DNA of 64,000 nucleotides from Phlegmacium glaucopus. Its lineage: Eukaryota; Basidiomycota; Agaricomycetes; Agaricales; Cortinariaceae. Below the pieces are notes generated by a model, which was given only the letters and a program-made list of their open reading frames with translations, did no database searches and was not told the DNA's origin. Positions 46,349-57,580 of this stretch are shown in pieces. Position numbers and translations under genes: made by a program. Where the stretch lies: positions 405,068 to 469,067 of the forward strand of contig MU130379.1 in assembly GCA_015039465.1 (NCBI GenBank), in the 5' to 3' direction. Position 1 is the stretch's first letter; each line of letters begins with the position of its first letter.

Positions 46349-49287
46349 TCAGAAAAGGATGGCTGCAATGCGCTCCCCAAAATGCTTCGGTGGTTCCTCT
46401 GGTATTTCGGTTTCCTCTGGAGTAGGGATACCCTGTAAAAAAAGGAAAGCGGATCGTCAATTGGTAGCTCGTGGATATGCATCTCATCTAGGGACTGACG
46501 GTGACAAAGTCCATTTCGGAAGGTTTCCAGATTTTGGTGCGCATGAAAATCTTGTAGCCAAGGTATAAAACCACAAATATCGGGATATTGATATCTAACA
46601 AAGGCAATTCCGAAAGTCAGCCGTGAAGAGAGATATCGTTGATAAGAGTATACATACAGGCTATGAGGAAATTTGAAGCGTTGAATTTCCAGAACACAGC
46701 GTAGCCATTGACGAAGATGAAGAAGAGCGTCCAAAAAACGCCCCAGTAGGCAATATAGGGTTGCATACGGTTGTTATAAGCATTCTTTGTCAAGTCGAAC
46801 CCTTGTGCTATCATTCCTCGCCCTAAAAGTATTTGGTCAGGAAACGCCTAAAAATGTACATAGTAGACTGACGGAAAAAGATGTATGTCAAATTCATCGC
46901 AAACCAGCTGGAGAAACCTGCGGTAGTTGACAGGTTGACGAACCAGCTGTGGAGAGCAGTTAAATTTGGAACAGGAAAAGAAAAGGGACACAATACTTGA
47001 AGACTGTCGCACCACCATTTGACACGTTCATGAAAGCCAACCAGCTGAAGGCGCTCTAGTTGATCAAAAGAAAGAGGAAGGATTAATTCGCTATTCCTTT
47101 GTGAAGTCAAGTATACACCTACTGAGAACAGAACGGCAAATAGAGGAAGACCATTCTTAGTGCAATAGGTAAAGAATCTTGGCGCTTGTCCTCGAAGTGC
47201 AAGCCCATAGAGAACTCTGGACGAGCAGAATAGGAAGCTGTTCCCGGCTGAGAATGCACTAGTGAAAACAGCTCCATTGATAATATGAGGAAGAACTGTG
47301 TTTTTGCGGGGTGTCAATGACTAAACCAGGAATGGAGTGAATTATAAGCTACCTTTGACGCCAGCACGATTCATTGCGATCACAAAGGGTGATTGTGCAG
47401 CAGTGCCAGTTGCTGTTTTATGGATTGTAAGCGCTATTTGTCTTTGTAATCGCAAGCTCACTCCTTACATTTCAGCAAGTTAGGATCATCAGATGCGACC
47501 AACATTCCTATGATAATGATACCAAGAATCTGTGATAGCACCACATCATCAGCTGTTGTGTAAAAATGTTATTAACTGTATGGCGTACATAGAAAATGAG
47601 AATGCGGTAGAAAACTCGATTGACAGCCTTGGTGATGTTGCGACGAGGACTTTCGGTTTCTGATGCAGCACTAATAGTTCAACATCAGAAATAAGAACTA
47701 TAAAGAGACAGACGACACAATCTGTCCCAACTTACATGACGACCAGCTCCATGCCTTGGAACGAGAAGGCAGCTTGAACAATGACACCCAAAATTGCGAG
47801 GAAACGATCTACGCCTATATGTGAATTCACCAAACCAGCACGAGCAACTGGACCGGGATGTTTCCAGAACTGTTAAGTTTATTAAATTATTAGTCATTGT
47901 CAAACCTGCAAAGTGAAAACGCATTTACCCTAAAGCCAATGCGATCATGGTCAGGGCCTCCTCCTAAGTCAATAACGAGGCCGGCAAGAATTAGGCCGGT
48001 GATAAGAGTTACTAGGATAAGAGTATGATAAGAGATAATAAGTTGGAATAAGATATTAGGACCCGATCATTTGAAACACACATTTGATAAGAGAGAAGAC
48101 AAATTCAGCTGAGAATCATTCCATCCGAGTCAGCACTGTTGGATTTTAGGATCGAAATGACCTTACATTCTCCAAAGTATCTGAACAGAAGCAAGGTTAG
48201 AACATAGATGGTTAGAGGAATGGGTCTAATTTACCGAACACCAAAGATGTTGACCAAAGAAACGAGGACGCAAAGAACCTTGATATCAAGAAATGAGGTC
48301 CAATTTCGATACGAGTACATTGTTGTTCAAACTTACAGCAGTGTATGCTGGCACGTGAGATGTCTATATTGAGTGTTTACGATCAGCAAAACAAAGAACA
48401 AATTGGCAAAGAGATGTTAGCATACGTTACTGTCCCAGAAAGACAGAAGAATAACAGCAGCCGTGATTTCGACAGGTGTCGATATGCTATACACGTCGTA
48501 TGTTAACTTAGAGTGAGTGCCCAGGTGATCAATCCCATCACGTACGCATTGGTATAAAAATAGTTCTGAGCGCTTCCGAATTAGATGGGTGGTAATAGGC
48601 GACATCCGGCAACTTACCCATCCAACAGCAAAACCCAAAGCAGGATCGACCCATCTAGCAGCTTTACATTGCGTTGATTAATATTAGGTCGTCTCGGCAG
48701 AGTTCTGCCATTATGGCAAAATTGACGTTACCGAAGTGAGGGAATGTTCCTGATATCGGAGCCCATGTAGTCATTTCCCCAATCGCACAAAGAGAACTAC
48801 AGAAGGTTGGTTAGCTTTACGTGAACGCTAATAGCGCAGCGAAGGTACAAACGAATAGGCAACGGTCCCCACCAGGGCATAGGCTATCAAGGCCCCTAGC
48901 GGACCTGCACCTTGCAGAGCGTGACCAGAGCCCAAGAACAACCCTGTCCCAATGGTTCCGGCAATCTTCGACCAATGATTAGACGCAGGCTTATTGGAAC
49001 TGATAGGAATGATGTTCTTACAGCAATCCTAATGGTTTCATGAGCCTTGAAAAAAAGGAATATAATCTATGGAACACATACATCTGTACATGGCGTTGCT
49101 TCAGGCGTCTTTGGACGCGATCGAGGTCATGGGCGTCAAGGTGAAATCTAGTGCGTGTTCGTGGTCACTTATGGCAGTGGCAAACAGGAGAAGGAATTTA
49201 CTTCGGATTCGCCTGCACGACATACACCCGGGTGTCTGACAGACTATCAGCTTCTTTTCCTGTGTTCAGACCTTTTTCGTTATCCAT
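46349..49287 (-). CDS. Amino acid permease, copy C
   Basis: Same gene structure as copy B; ATG 49287, TGA 46349-46351. N-terminus MDNEKGLNTGKEADSLSDT. It keeps IAGTIGTGLFLGSGHALQGAG, FWKHPGPVARAGLV, SFQGMELVV, ASETESPRRNITKAV and GQAPRFFTYCTKNGLP. The end is GIPTPEETEIPEEPP...ILF. The frame stays open across all exons I traced, so it is likely functional. A 3-nt change before VLPHIINGA falls in the intron. It forms a tail-to-tail pair with methyltransferase fragments (45640-46280), repeating the arrangement of the intact pair. Confidence 0.87.
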
Positions 49288-49864
49288 GGTGGTGGTGGGA
49301 GAGGAGAAGGGTGGGTAACCACACAGAATAAAGTAATCCACACTATATACGCCACCGCGTGACCCTGACAGGTGTTTGCGCGGGTCCATAGCATATGTAT
49401 GTACATACTCTCCCATATCATGAAGTGATTAAAAATAGCACAACTATCTCTTAACTTGGTTACTCAGGCTATCAACGAGATAAAGAAGAACATACAACTA
49501 TCTGACCCTTGTAACTAACTCATGAGGGGGAACCTCGATCTCTGTATCAGAAAATATGGCAGAAGAAGAACCTATCAAGAGTTTCAAAACCAGATATCAC
49601 TGAAACGATCATCCTTGTAACTAGTACACCACGTGGGAGATAAGGTGTGCAGATGCGTTTATCTACCATATAAATTCTTTCCCCACATGATCGTAATATG
49701 TAACCTCCTGGATATGTATAAAGAAGATCCAATATTATGTTCAGGTTGGCAGCTTACCGTACAGCTTGTTGTCCAGTTTTCCCCCCTTGATGTTGGTTTC
49801 TATTTTTAGACCAAAATATAAAACAGTCAATGCCAACATTATCTGAGTGCCTTCCAGCCTTCAA

Positions 49865-50345
49865 TAATCGCATTGCGATAAGCGAGTCCGAGTCGATTCC
49901 GAGATTAGTATCCAGTAAAAAGGTGGCCATCATCCGTGCAAGTGGCCTGCCGACATGTGCCAGGCTACAAATTTCAAGTTCTGACATCGGAAGAAGACGT
50001 CTGCCAGTGGAGCCAGAATCGTTGAAGGCTGTACGGAACAAGGAAAAGCTATGGCGCTGAGTCAGGACAAATAAAATGCAGCCAAATCTCAGCGTTATAA
50101 TATGATCGAACAGCTCAGTCAGTCTTTGAAGCGCCTGACCAAAACAACACACCACATTATCTAATATCAAATATATCTTAGTTTGGTCACCAGATATCCT
50201 AAAGTATCCCTCAACGCGCCTAAGTCGTCACGGAGATGCTATGCCAAGTACATAGTGATGCGTAAAGGGGTACAAAGAATCGTATACGGTTTCAAAGTAT
50301 ACGTAAGCATCTACTTCCGCAGATGAAGCGATTCAAGGTTCGGGA
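49865..50345 (+). pseudogene. TRM140-type methyltransferase fragments (copy 3)
   Basis: 49865-50030 resembles exon 1 and part of exon 2: GCGATAAGCGAGTC replaces the start region (ATG changed to ATA), CAGTAAAAAGGTGGCC, then GGAGCCAGAATCG. Near 50308-50335, AAGCATCTACTTCCGCAGATGAA matches the intron 7/exon 8 junction of the intact gene with few changes. The rest is lost. It marks the left part of a third duplication unit, next to the start of permease C. Confidence 0.7.
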
Positions 50346-50776
50346 CGGGAATTTTTTCATCTGATGTCGGTCTTTTTTGCACGCCGCTCCTTCATGTTGT
50401 CATTTTAACATTCTCACGAACATCTAGGATCATGACCATCCTGTAGATGAGTTATGTATACTAAAACTAAAACACACAGGGCTGTAGTACAGAACACCAT
50501 CGAGGGTGTCAACATTACTGAGACCGGGTTAGGGCGTGGGTTTTTAAATAAGTCACATGTTTTAAACATTATCTTCTCGACGCGGTTGGTGCAAAAATTC
50601 TTGACACGGCAAGCTCAGAATGGAGAGATCTCCCTTTCTGAAAAAATATGACGGGGTGTGAGGGATGTGAGGGATGCCGTTGTTATTTGAGGGTCATCAA
50701 TTTTCATCTTCGCGGGCCACCGTGGAATTGCATTTGGTAACAGGGGTGACTCGTGTGTTTCCCTTACGTAGAATTA
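50346..50776. other. Intergenic region
   Basis: 430 bp between the methyltransferase remnant and the 3' end of GatA. No gene, repeat or RNA recognised. Confidence 0.5.
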
Positions 50777-52757
50777 TCAAAGTTCACTTTGAAGCGATTC
50801 AATAGCCCCTCCAACTGCCAAAACTATTTCATCAGTGCCCCACTGACCCACAACGCTAATCCCAATAGGCCACTGGTTGTCGTCGGTGATTCCACCGTTG
50901 ATCATAGAAGACCTCCGAACAGGTACAGACAGGGCTGGTAGTCCCGCGAGTGATGCGGGAACAGTTAAAACATCCTGCACATAGGCACTGAGGGTGGGAT
51001 CTTCGGGTTTATTCAACGCGAGTATTGGGGCCGTCTGAATTGCTGACGGATGAACAAGGACGTCAACGCCTGCTGGATTTTCCAAAGTCGGTGAATCCGA
51101 GAAGTAATTAGGAATACTGAAGACACGGTCGAAATCATTCTTGATAAGCTGACGGACTCTTTGCGCTTGCAAAAAGTAGTTGTCAAATGCACTGAAGATG
51201 ATAGTTAGTTTGGGGTAAACGATAACATCATACTGCAACCTACTCCGCAGAGAGTGAGTAGGTTCCAAGCAGAATTCGTTTTTGAACTTCCAATCCAAAT
51301 CCTGCGCTACGAGTTTGTGCATATACATTTGATGTTTTCCAAAGGTTTGTGCCTGGTGCTGGTTTGATATAAGAACCTAAGGATGGCTCAAGTCAGGGCA
51401 AGGTGAGAAATGAGGAAGGCCTCACCATATTGTATGCCATCATATCGAGCCATATTACTACTTGCTTCAGCGCTTGCCAAGACATAATACGAACTTAGCG
51501 CATATGAAGTGGATGGCAAAGAAACTGGAACAATGGTTGCCCCATTTTCTTTCAATGCGGTCAGAACACTGCGAACATGTTCTATAATCCTAGGCGACAG
51601 TTCTGAAGGGAAATATTCCTGCCGAGGAGAATAAATTTAGAACAAATCATGCGGCACCTCGCACGAAACAAACCTGAGGTATTCCAACTCTCAATCCCCT
51701 CAGAATTGAGGTTGCTGATAGCATAGAACCTGCTTTCTCAAGTGTGATTCGAGTTGCCAACTCCCGGATCTCGCGAGGTGCCGCAGTGGGGTCGAGGTCA
51801 TCATGAACAGCGATTGCATCTGAGAAGAAATTGAATCACTACTCAAGTATCATTCTCTAGATCGTACCAAAGACCCGTTTGGTGGTATGAATGGTGGATG
51901 CCAGTATCCCTACACAATCGAAGCTGTCGGCATACGAAACAACACCCCATCTATGTCGATGTCAGAAGGATTGATAGAGTTAAGACCTAATAATATCAAC
52001 AGACCTGCTGACGAGACCGTGTGAAGGTTTGAGTCCTACGATACCACAATAAGAAGCAGGGAGGCGGACTGAGCCTCCCGTGTCGGTACCTAGAGCACTA
52101 AGTCCGTTTGGCCAATCTGGCAGACGGAACTTAATAGAGGTAAGACCCACGCGTCGCACATTCCTCCTGCTACCGCAGCAGCACTGCCACCTGAGCTTCC
52201 TCCAGCAGACCTTTCCTGGTTAAAGGTTTTTTCCGGGGAAAGATTGAAAGGGTTTTTGACCGGCCCATGAATGGAGTGAATGTTCAACGATCTAGTCCCA
52301 AATATGAGAATTGATTCGCAAAAATGCAAAGGGCTTTTGAGTGATGTACCCCATTCCGAATTCGTCGCAGTTAGTTTTCCCAATAATATCAGCCCCAGAA
52401 TCTTGAAGGAGTTTGACCACAGTGGCGTCAAATGGTGATACAAAGTCTACGATTGGTCGGTCACAGATGCAAATGGAGGTGAAATTATAACTTACCGCGA
52501 AGCATGGCAGAAGAACATGTCGTAGGAAGAGAATTAGTTGCAATGTTATCCTTTACAGCGACAGTTAACCCAGATAACGATAGTTCCTTTGATGACGACG
52601 TCGGCGTTGGGGAGACATGTACAAAGGCGTTAACGCTTGGGTTTTTCTCCGCAATAATCTGTCGTCGTTGACATGTTGGTGGTAGAGTCGAGTACTGCAA
52701 AGTTCGGCACTGAAATTGACGCAAATTAATCCATTTCCTGGCTACATTTGCTCTCAT
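50777..52757 (-). CDS. HER2: Mitochondrial glutamyl-tRNA(Gln) amidotransferase subunit A (amidase)
   Basis: Multi-exon amidase of the GatA/QRSL1/HER2 branch, start ATG 52757 (upstream in-frame Met at 52838 possible), stop at 50777. The N-terminus is basic and hydroxylated ([20 protein letters not shown]), fitting a mitochondrial presequence. Ser-cisSer-Lys triad: Lys in [11 protein letters not shown], Ser in [15 protein letters not shown], Ser in [13 protein letters not shown]. GatA-specific parts: [72 protein letters not shown]. With GatB and GatF/C it converts Glu-tRNA(Gln) to Gln-tRNA(Gln) in mitochondria. It shares a 121-bp divergent promoter with the MAK11-type gene. Confidence 0.9.
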
Positions 52758-52878
52758 CTCCTCGCAAGAGATGCGTTCAGCTTCTTGCCGTTTGTTTTCT
52801 TGTGAGAAAAGAGTGTTTGGCAAATGCACGCCATCCAAATATCATCTTTTGAGCAGATTTTCCAAGATTCACTCGACA

Positions 52879-54358
52879 ATGGTGAAACATGCACGAACCT
52901 TGGTTTCGCTCAAAAAAAAGAAGCTACCAACTGACGATAGCGATACCTCTTTACCAACTTCATTCAAAGTCGTTGCTGGCTCTTATGAAAAACTTCTCTA
53001 CGGTTTGGATGGGACTATCACTGTCGACGACCAATCAAATCTACAGTTCCATCTAAAGCCTATATTTATATTCCCCGCACATGTATCTTGTATAAAAGCT
53101 GTCTCCGCGTCTCCGCAAGGTGGAAAATGGCTTGCAACAGGTAGTGCAGACGAAATTATCAAAGTTTGGGATCTCAGGAGAAGAAAAGAAATCGGTGGTC
53201 TCATGCATCACGAAGGTTAGCACTTACCATTTTCGCGGACTTGAGAGAATAAACATGAAAGCGGAAAAATAGGTTCCATTACCCACCTAACATTTCCTTC
53301 TCGATCACATCTACTGTCGGCCTCTGAGGATGGTACTCTCTGCTTATTTCGCGCCCGAGATTGGGCAGTTCTACGTGTGTTAAAAGGTCACAAGGGTCGT
53401 GTTAACTCTGTTGCAGTTCACCCATCTGGAAAAGTTGCACTTAGTGTTGGAAAAGACAGAGCGTTGCGGATGTGGGATCTCATGCGTGGTAAAGGTTGTG
53501 CGAGCACGAAACTCGGAAAAGGTCAGCAGCATATTTCAGCATATTTCAGCCTTTCTCATCCCGTGCAGAGGGCGAGATAGTTTGTTGGTCAATAGATGGT
53601 TCCAAATTCATTGTGCAATCAGGTTCTACCATCGATGTGTATTCAACGGTAACCTTTTTTTTTTGATCTATTCCAACGTCATTGATGGACGTCTATGCAG
53701 AGTATGGATCTACTGTGTTCAATCAAACATCCTTCTCGGTTGCATGATGTCAAATTTTGTAAACGTGTTAATGGGGAAGGAGAGGTGATGTTAGCTGGCG
53801 GAGAAGACCATAAAACAACAGTGTATAGTATGCCCAAAGATGGTACAAGTCCGATCATCATTGCTGAGATGATCGGACATTCAAATCGGTCAGTCTGTGA
53901 TAACTGGGTGTCAGAATTCATAACCCAATATATGTTACAGCATAAAGGCTGTTCAGACCATGGAAATAGGTTTACCCAGTTCCTCAGGCCGAATATCCAC
54001 AATCATTGCATGCACTGTTTCGTCAGATGGAAACGTCAACATCTATGATATAGCTGCGATACCGGAACAGCTGGCGGCGGACGCTGCGCAGAAGACCGAG
54101 CAGATCGAACCCTTGACGACCTATGATTCGAAAGGAACACGGTTAACATGTGTCACACTTGCGGATGGCGATATGGACATTGTCGGCACAGTCAATGGCA
54201 AAAGAAAACGAGAGAATGATGAGGAGGAGCATCATCAAAGCGATCAAGGACTGGATAGTAGCGATGACGAAGACAGGGACATGGAGGAAGATGAGGAAGA
54301 TGAGTTGGAGGCTGAAGCGGAGGATGCATCGGAGGAAGAGCAAGACGACAGTGATTGA
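52879..54358 (+). CDS. MAK11: WD40 protein, MAK11/PAK1IP1-type 60S ribosome biogenesis factor
   Basis: Five exons: 52879-53215, 53273-53521, 53569-53648, 53701-53888, 53941-54358; 423 residues. WD units: GSYEKLLYGLDGTI, HVSCIKAVSASPQGGKWLATGSADEIIKVWDL, THLTFPSRSHLLSASEDGTLCLF, GHKGRVNSVAVHPSGKVALSVGKDRALRMWDL, EGEIVCWSIDGSKF, VMLAGGEDHKTTVYS, TIIACTVSSDGNVNIYDI. The LMRGKGCASTKLGK stretch after WDL is typical for this family. The C-terminus is very acidic (EDEEDELEAEAEDASEEEQ) after a KRKREN basic motif. MAK11 helps assemble 60S subunits in the nucleolus and negatively regulates PAK in some fungi. Intact. Confidence 0.92.
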
Positions 54359-54483
54359 CCATTACTCAGGATTTCGGTACTTTCGAATTACATGAAAGGG
54401 ACATGAAATATATAGCATCAATAACAACATCATATCCAAGGCAGGTGAAGGGTACAACATTATTGAAGAGGCTGGACTTATGT

Positions 54484-57266
54484 TTACATGAAGTCTATAG
54501 CCCTTTTCCGACCCTTGGGGGCTGCGGATGTGTCGGTGGTACTTGTATTGAGTGTAGTCGAAGTAACTTCTGGCGGAGGCTTGTCAGCCCACATGCCCAC
54601 ATCGTCGTCACCCTCGCCCTCTTTTCTGTCTTTCCTTTTTTTCTTCGGTCGATCCTTGGACTGTTTTGGCTGAGCAACCTCCATACCATCCTCATCCATC
54701 ACAAAGGAAACTAGTACGCCTTTCTTTTCCCTCTTTTCCTTCTTCTTTTCCTTCTTCTCTTTCGATCTCTCGGATTTTTTCGACTTGCCTTCACGAGGAA
54801 TAAAGGTAGGCTTGAAGGTGCTCAAGTCAACTGGAATGTCATCAGTGACAATTCCTACCGAAGAAGGACCATTAGTCGACAAGGGCGGCAAATCTGGCTG
54901 TTCATCCGGTTCCGGCTCTTTTTCCTGCTCGTCATCTGAATCTTCATCGTCACTCGCAAAGATCGCTTTGAATATATCCATTGAAGGGCGTTCATACGTC
55001 AGAGTGTCCTGGCCCTGCGTTTCGTCCTCACCTAGGCCTATGTTAGCCAAGTCTCGTGGTCTATCAGGTTTTTGCACGGGCACAGTATTGTCCTTTTCGG
55101 CGGAGGCAGGAACAGACTCTGTTTGTTCAAACTGAGTAAAAGAAGGGCCCACTTTACTAGAACTGGCTTCGCTCGGCATATCTGGTTGCAATTCAGGGAC
55201 TTTGACACCAAAGCGCTTGCAGAGCCTGCTGGCTGGTTGCCAAGGTTTCGTTTCGCGAGTCAGAGGGCCAAACATACCCATTTTTGCTGCATGGGCCTTC
55301 GGACTGATCTTGTCTTCCTCTTCTTTCCGCCGTTGAGCTTCCTTGGCCGCAATTTCTTCATGACTTGGGGTATGGAGACCTTCGTGCACATTGGGTCCGA
55401 AATCAACAACAGCTGCACTCGTAAAACGACTAGCCATTGCACCAGAGATAGGTTTGAATAGGGAGGCCGCTTTGGCATAATCTTCAAGAATTGACTCCTC
55501 GGACGGTGGGGCTGTTAAACCAGAAGCAATCCTCTTAATTCTCTGTTTATCTTTCTCAGACATATACTCAAAAATGGATCGAGGCGCCGAAGGCAGAGGA
55601 GTTTCGCCCAAAATTGCCCCACGCTAAAATAGGTTGAGACCAAGGTATGCAATATCCAGATACTTACTCACATGATCTGCAGATAGATTTGATCTTTTCC
55701 ATTTTTCATGAGGCTCCGGCCCAGATGGGGGTTTAAGTTCTTTGTCGGCATCTACTGAGGCCCAAAGTTTCTTTGGGTTCGGTTTCCATTCTGGTGGAAC
55801 ATCGGGTAAAGGAAACCTACAATTTGTTTTTGAAAATCCCAGCAGGGATGACTGCGGGTGAGCAATGGCTTACCATCGATCCTCTGCAACAGGCTCAAGT
55901 GACAGTACAAACCCGGTCGTCACAGGCCGACCATCTCGAAAGTACTGTACCGAGGACACTGACCTCTTGAAAACGTCAATAATATGACTCTAAATCCCAT
56001 AATCAGAGGCATACCTCTTGTACGATGTTTTTGTTATCGCCCTTTCCCCCGATTACTACCACGTTGTCGTCATCTCCATCGTGATGGTCATAAGCAAGGC
56101 GTCGACGAGACTGTTGGTGACTATGGTCATAAACATCCAAATCGTCGTCTTCAGCATCATTTAGGGCTCCTAGACCAAATCCACCTGTGTAGGATTGATA
56201 AGGATTGTACTTATAACGATAGCCCAAACACAGACATACCCGCCAATCTTGGACCTTGACTAACTCCAGAGTTACCACCTAAGCTTTCATTCAAACTTAG
56301 CCCAGGGACGTAGCCCAGGCCATGACTGTTATCCTTTCTGTTTACGTGCAGAACTGGCGTATCCCGCGGAGCGTATGTGTGTTTGCTAGCCTCTTCGTCA
56401 TCGTCAGGTAGCTCAAGGGTATGACCTGTATATCTGGTGCCTGTTGTTGGTTGGTATGCCAGTGTATCCTCCGCCTTGCGTTGCTTTAATGATATACGCG
56501 GACCGATTCCCTGGCCTAGACGCCAGCCCATTTTCTTCAATATTCGTGCTCCTACAGAATCCTTAGGTGCTGGAAGGAGAGAGGCTTCAAGTGCACGAGT
56601 AACTGGGCTGCCATTTTGAGGTCTGAGCTGAGAAATAGGTATATGAGGTTCGAACGCACTCTTTGTCGGATTCATCAACGTCATCTTTGCCTTGCAATTC
56701 CTTTTGAGTCCCGCCCAGAAAATCCATCTCTTCTGTGGTGTCCACAAGATTGCGACTATCCTTAATATCTTGCAAATCTTCGTCGTCCATGAAATCTTCT
56801 GGGCGAGCGGCTTGTTTTTTTGCCCTGTCGCCACGAGATGAGACGAATGTCGAAGGGGTCCATCCTGTCTCATTTTTTAGATTAAGCCTGGAGAGATATG
56901 GTCAAGAAATGTGCCTTCTTTCGAGCCGACCGTGTTGAAATAACCGGCCGAAAAGCCACCAGTAAACGCGCCATGAAGTCTCCTACGGCCTTTCTCATCC
57001 CGAACCTGATAGAAAAACCACATTCAGTCTCAGACAATATACGTTTAGAAGAGAGTCGAACTTCTTGCTTCCACAGAGGAACAAACTCTCCAGTGTCCTT
57101 TGATTTCTCTAGCGGGGGAAGGGGAGTACCTATCTAAACTGTGGTTTACAAATGAAGTATAAACTCAAGGGTGTATTAAACGTACAAGACAAAAGTTCTC
57201 ATTCGCCTTGCGACTTGACGTGTCGACCCCAAGTTCTCCGAGCTTGCGTTTCAGCCGGGTAGTCAT
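54484..57266 (-). CDS. GPATCH1-type G-patch splicing factor
   Basis: ATG 57266, stop 54484-54486, about ten exons. Exon 1 (57266-57186) encodes [15 protein letters not shown]; then [59 protein letters not shown] and [12 protein letters not shown], all diagnostic for the GPATCH1/DUF1604 N-terminus. The G-patch is [20 protein letters not shown], at about residue 170. Downstream: [51 protein letters not shown], and a Lys/Asp/Glu-rich tail ending [11 protein letters not shown]-patch proteins of this type activate a DEAH helicase in the spliceosome. One intron (56914-56865, 50 nt) begins GC rather than GT and is needed to keep the frame. It converges with MAK11 at 125 bp. Confidence 0.9.
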
Positions 57267-57580
57267 TTTGCCCGCTTTCAGAACTCAATGAGTTGAACAA
57301 TGTGGCAGTCCTATCTGAGGATGAAAACTGTCACATGTCACACGCTTGTTATCATCTTCCGATGAGCAACACATAGGAGCAGATAGGAGCCTCAGGGAGT
57401 AACTTGTCATATCCCCATCTCATGTACCCCCATCGCATGTGCTCGTATACACTGCCCTGGTGTCCGGCACTACACAAGCTTCGATCACTTCGTGATATGG
57501 AACTGCCTTGCCGACACGGGACTATATAATGTGTATTCCTTTATCTGTCTACCTACCCTTCCCCCACTCCGACCACCACT
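57267..57580. promoter_or_regulatory. Divergent promoter region, GPATCH1 / permease D
   Basis: 314 bp between two divergent starts. TATATAA at 57523-57529 lies ~52 bp before the permease ATG at 57581. Confidence 0.5.

Noticed and set aside
42655..49287. Permeases B and C as pseudogenes because single-frame ORFs are short
   Set aside because: Exon-by-exon tracing with intron phases keeps the frame to the stop in both; the short ORFs reflect many small exons.
56600..56700. tRNA-like GGTTCGAAC box
   Set aside because: No acceptor or D-arm partner around it, and it lies within or beside GPATCH1 coding sequence. No tRNA gene was found in the window.
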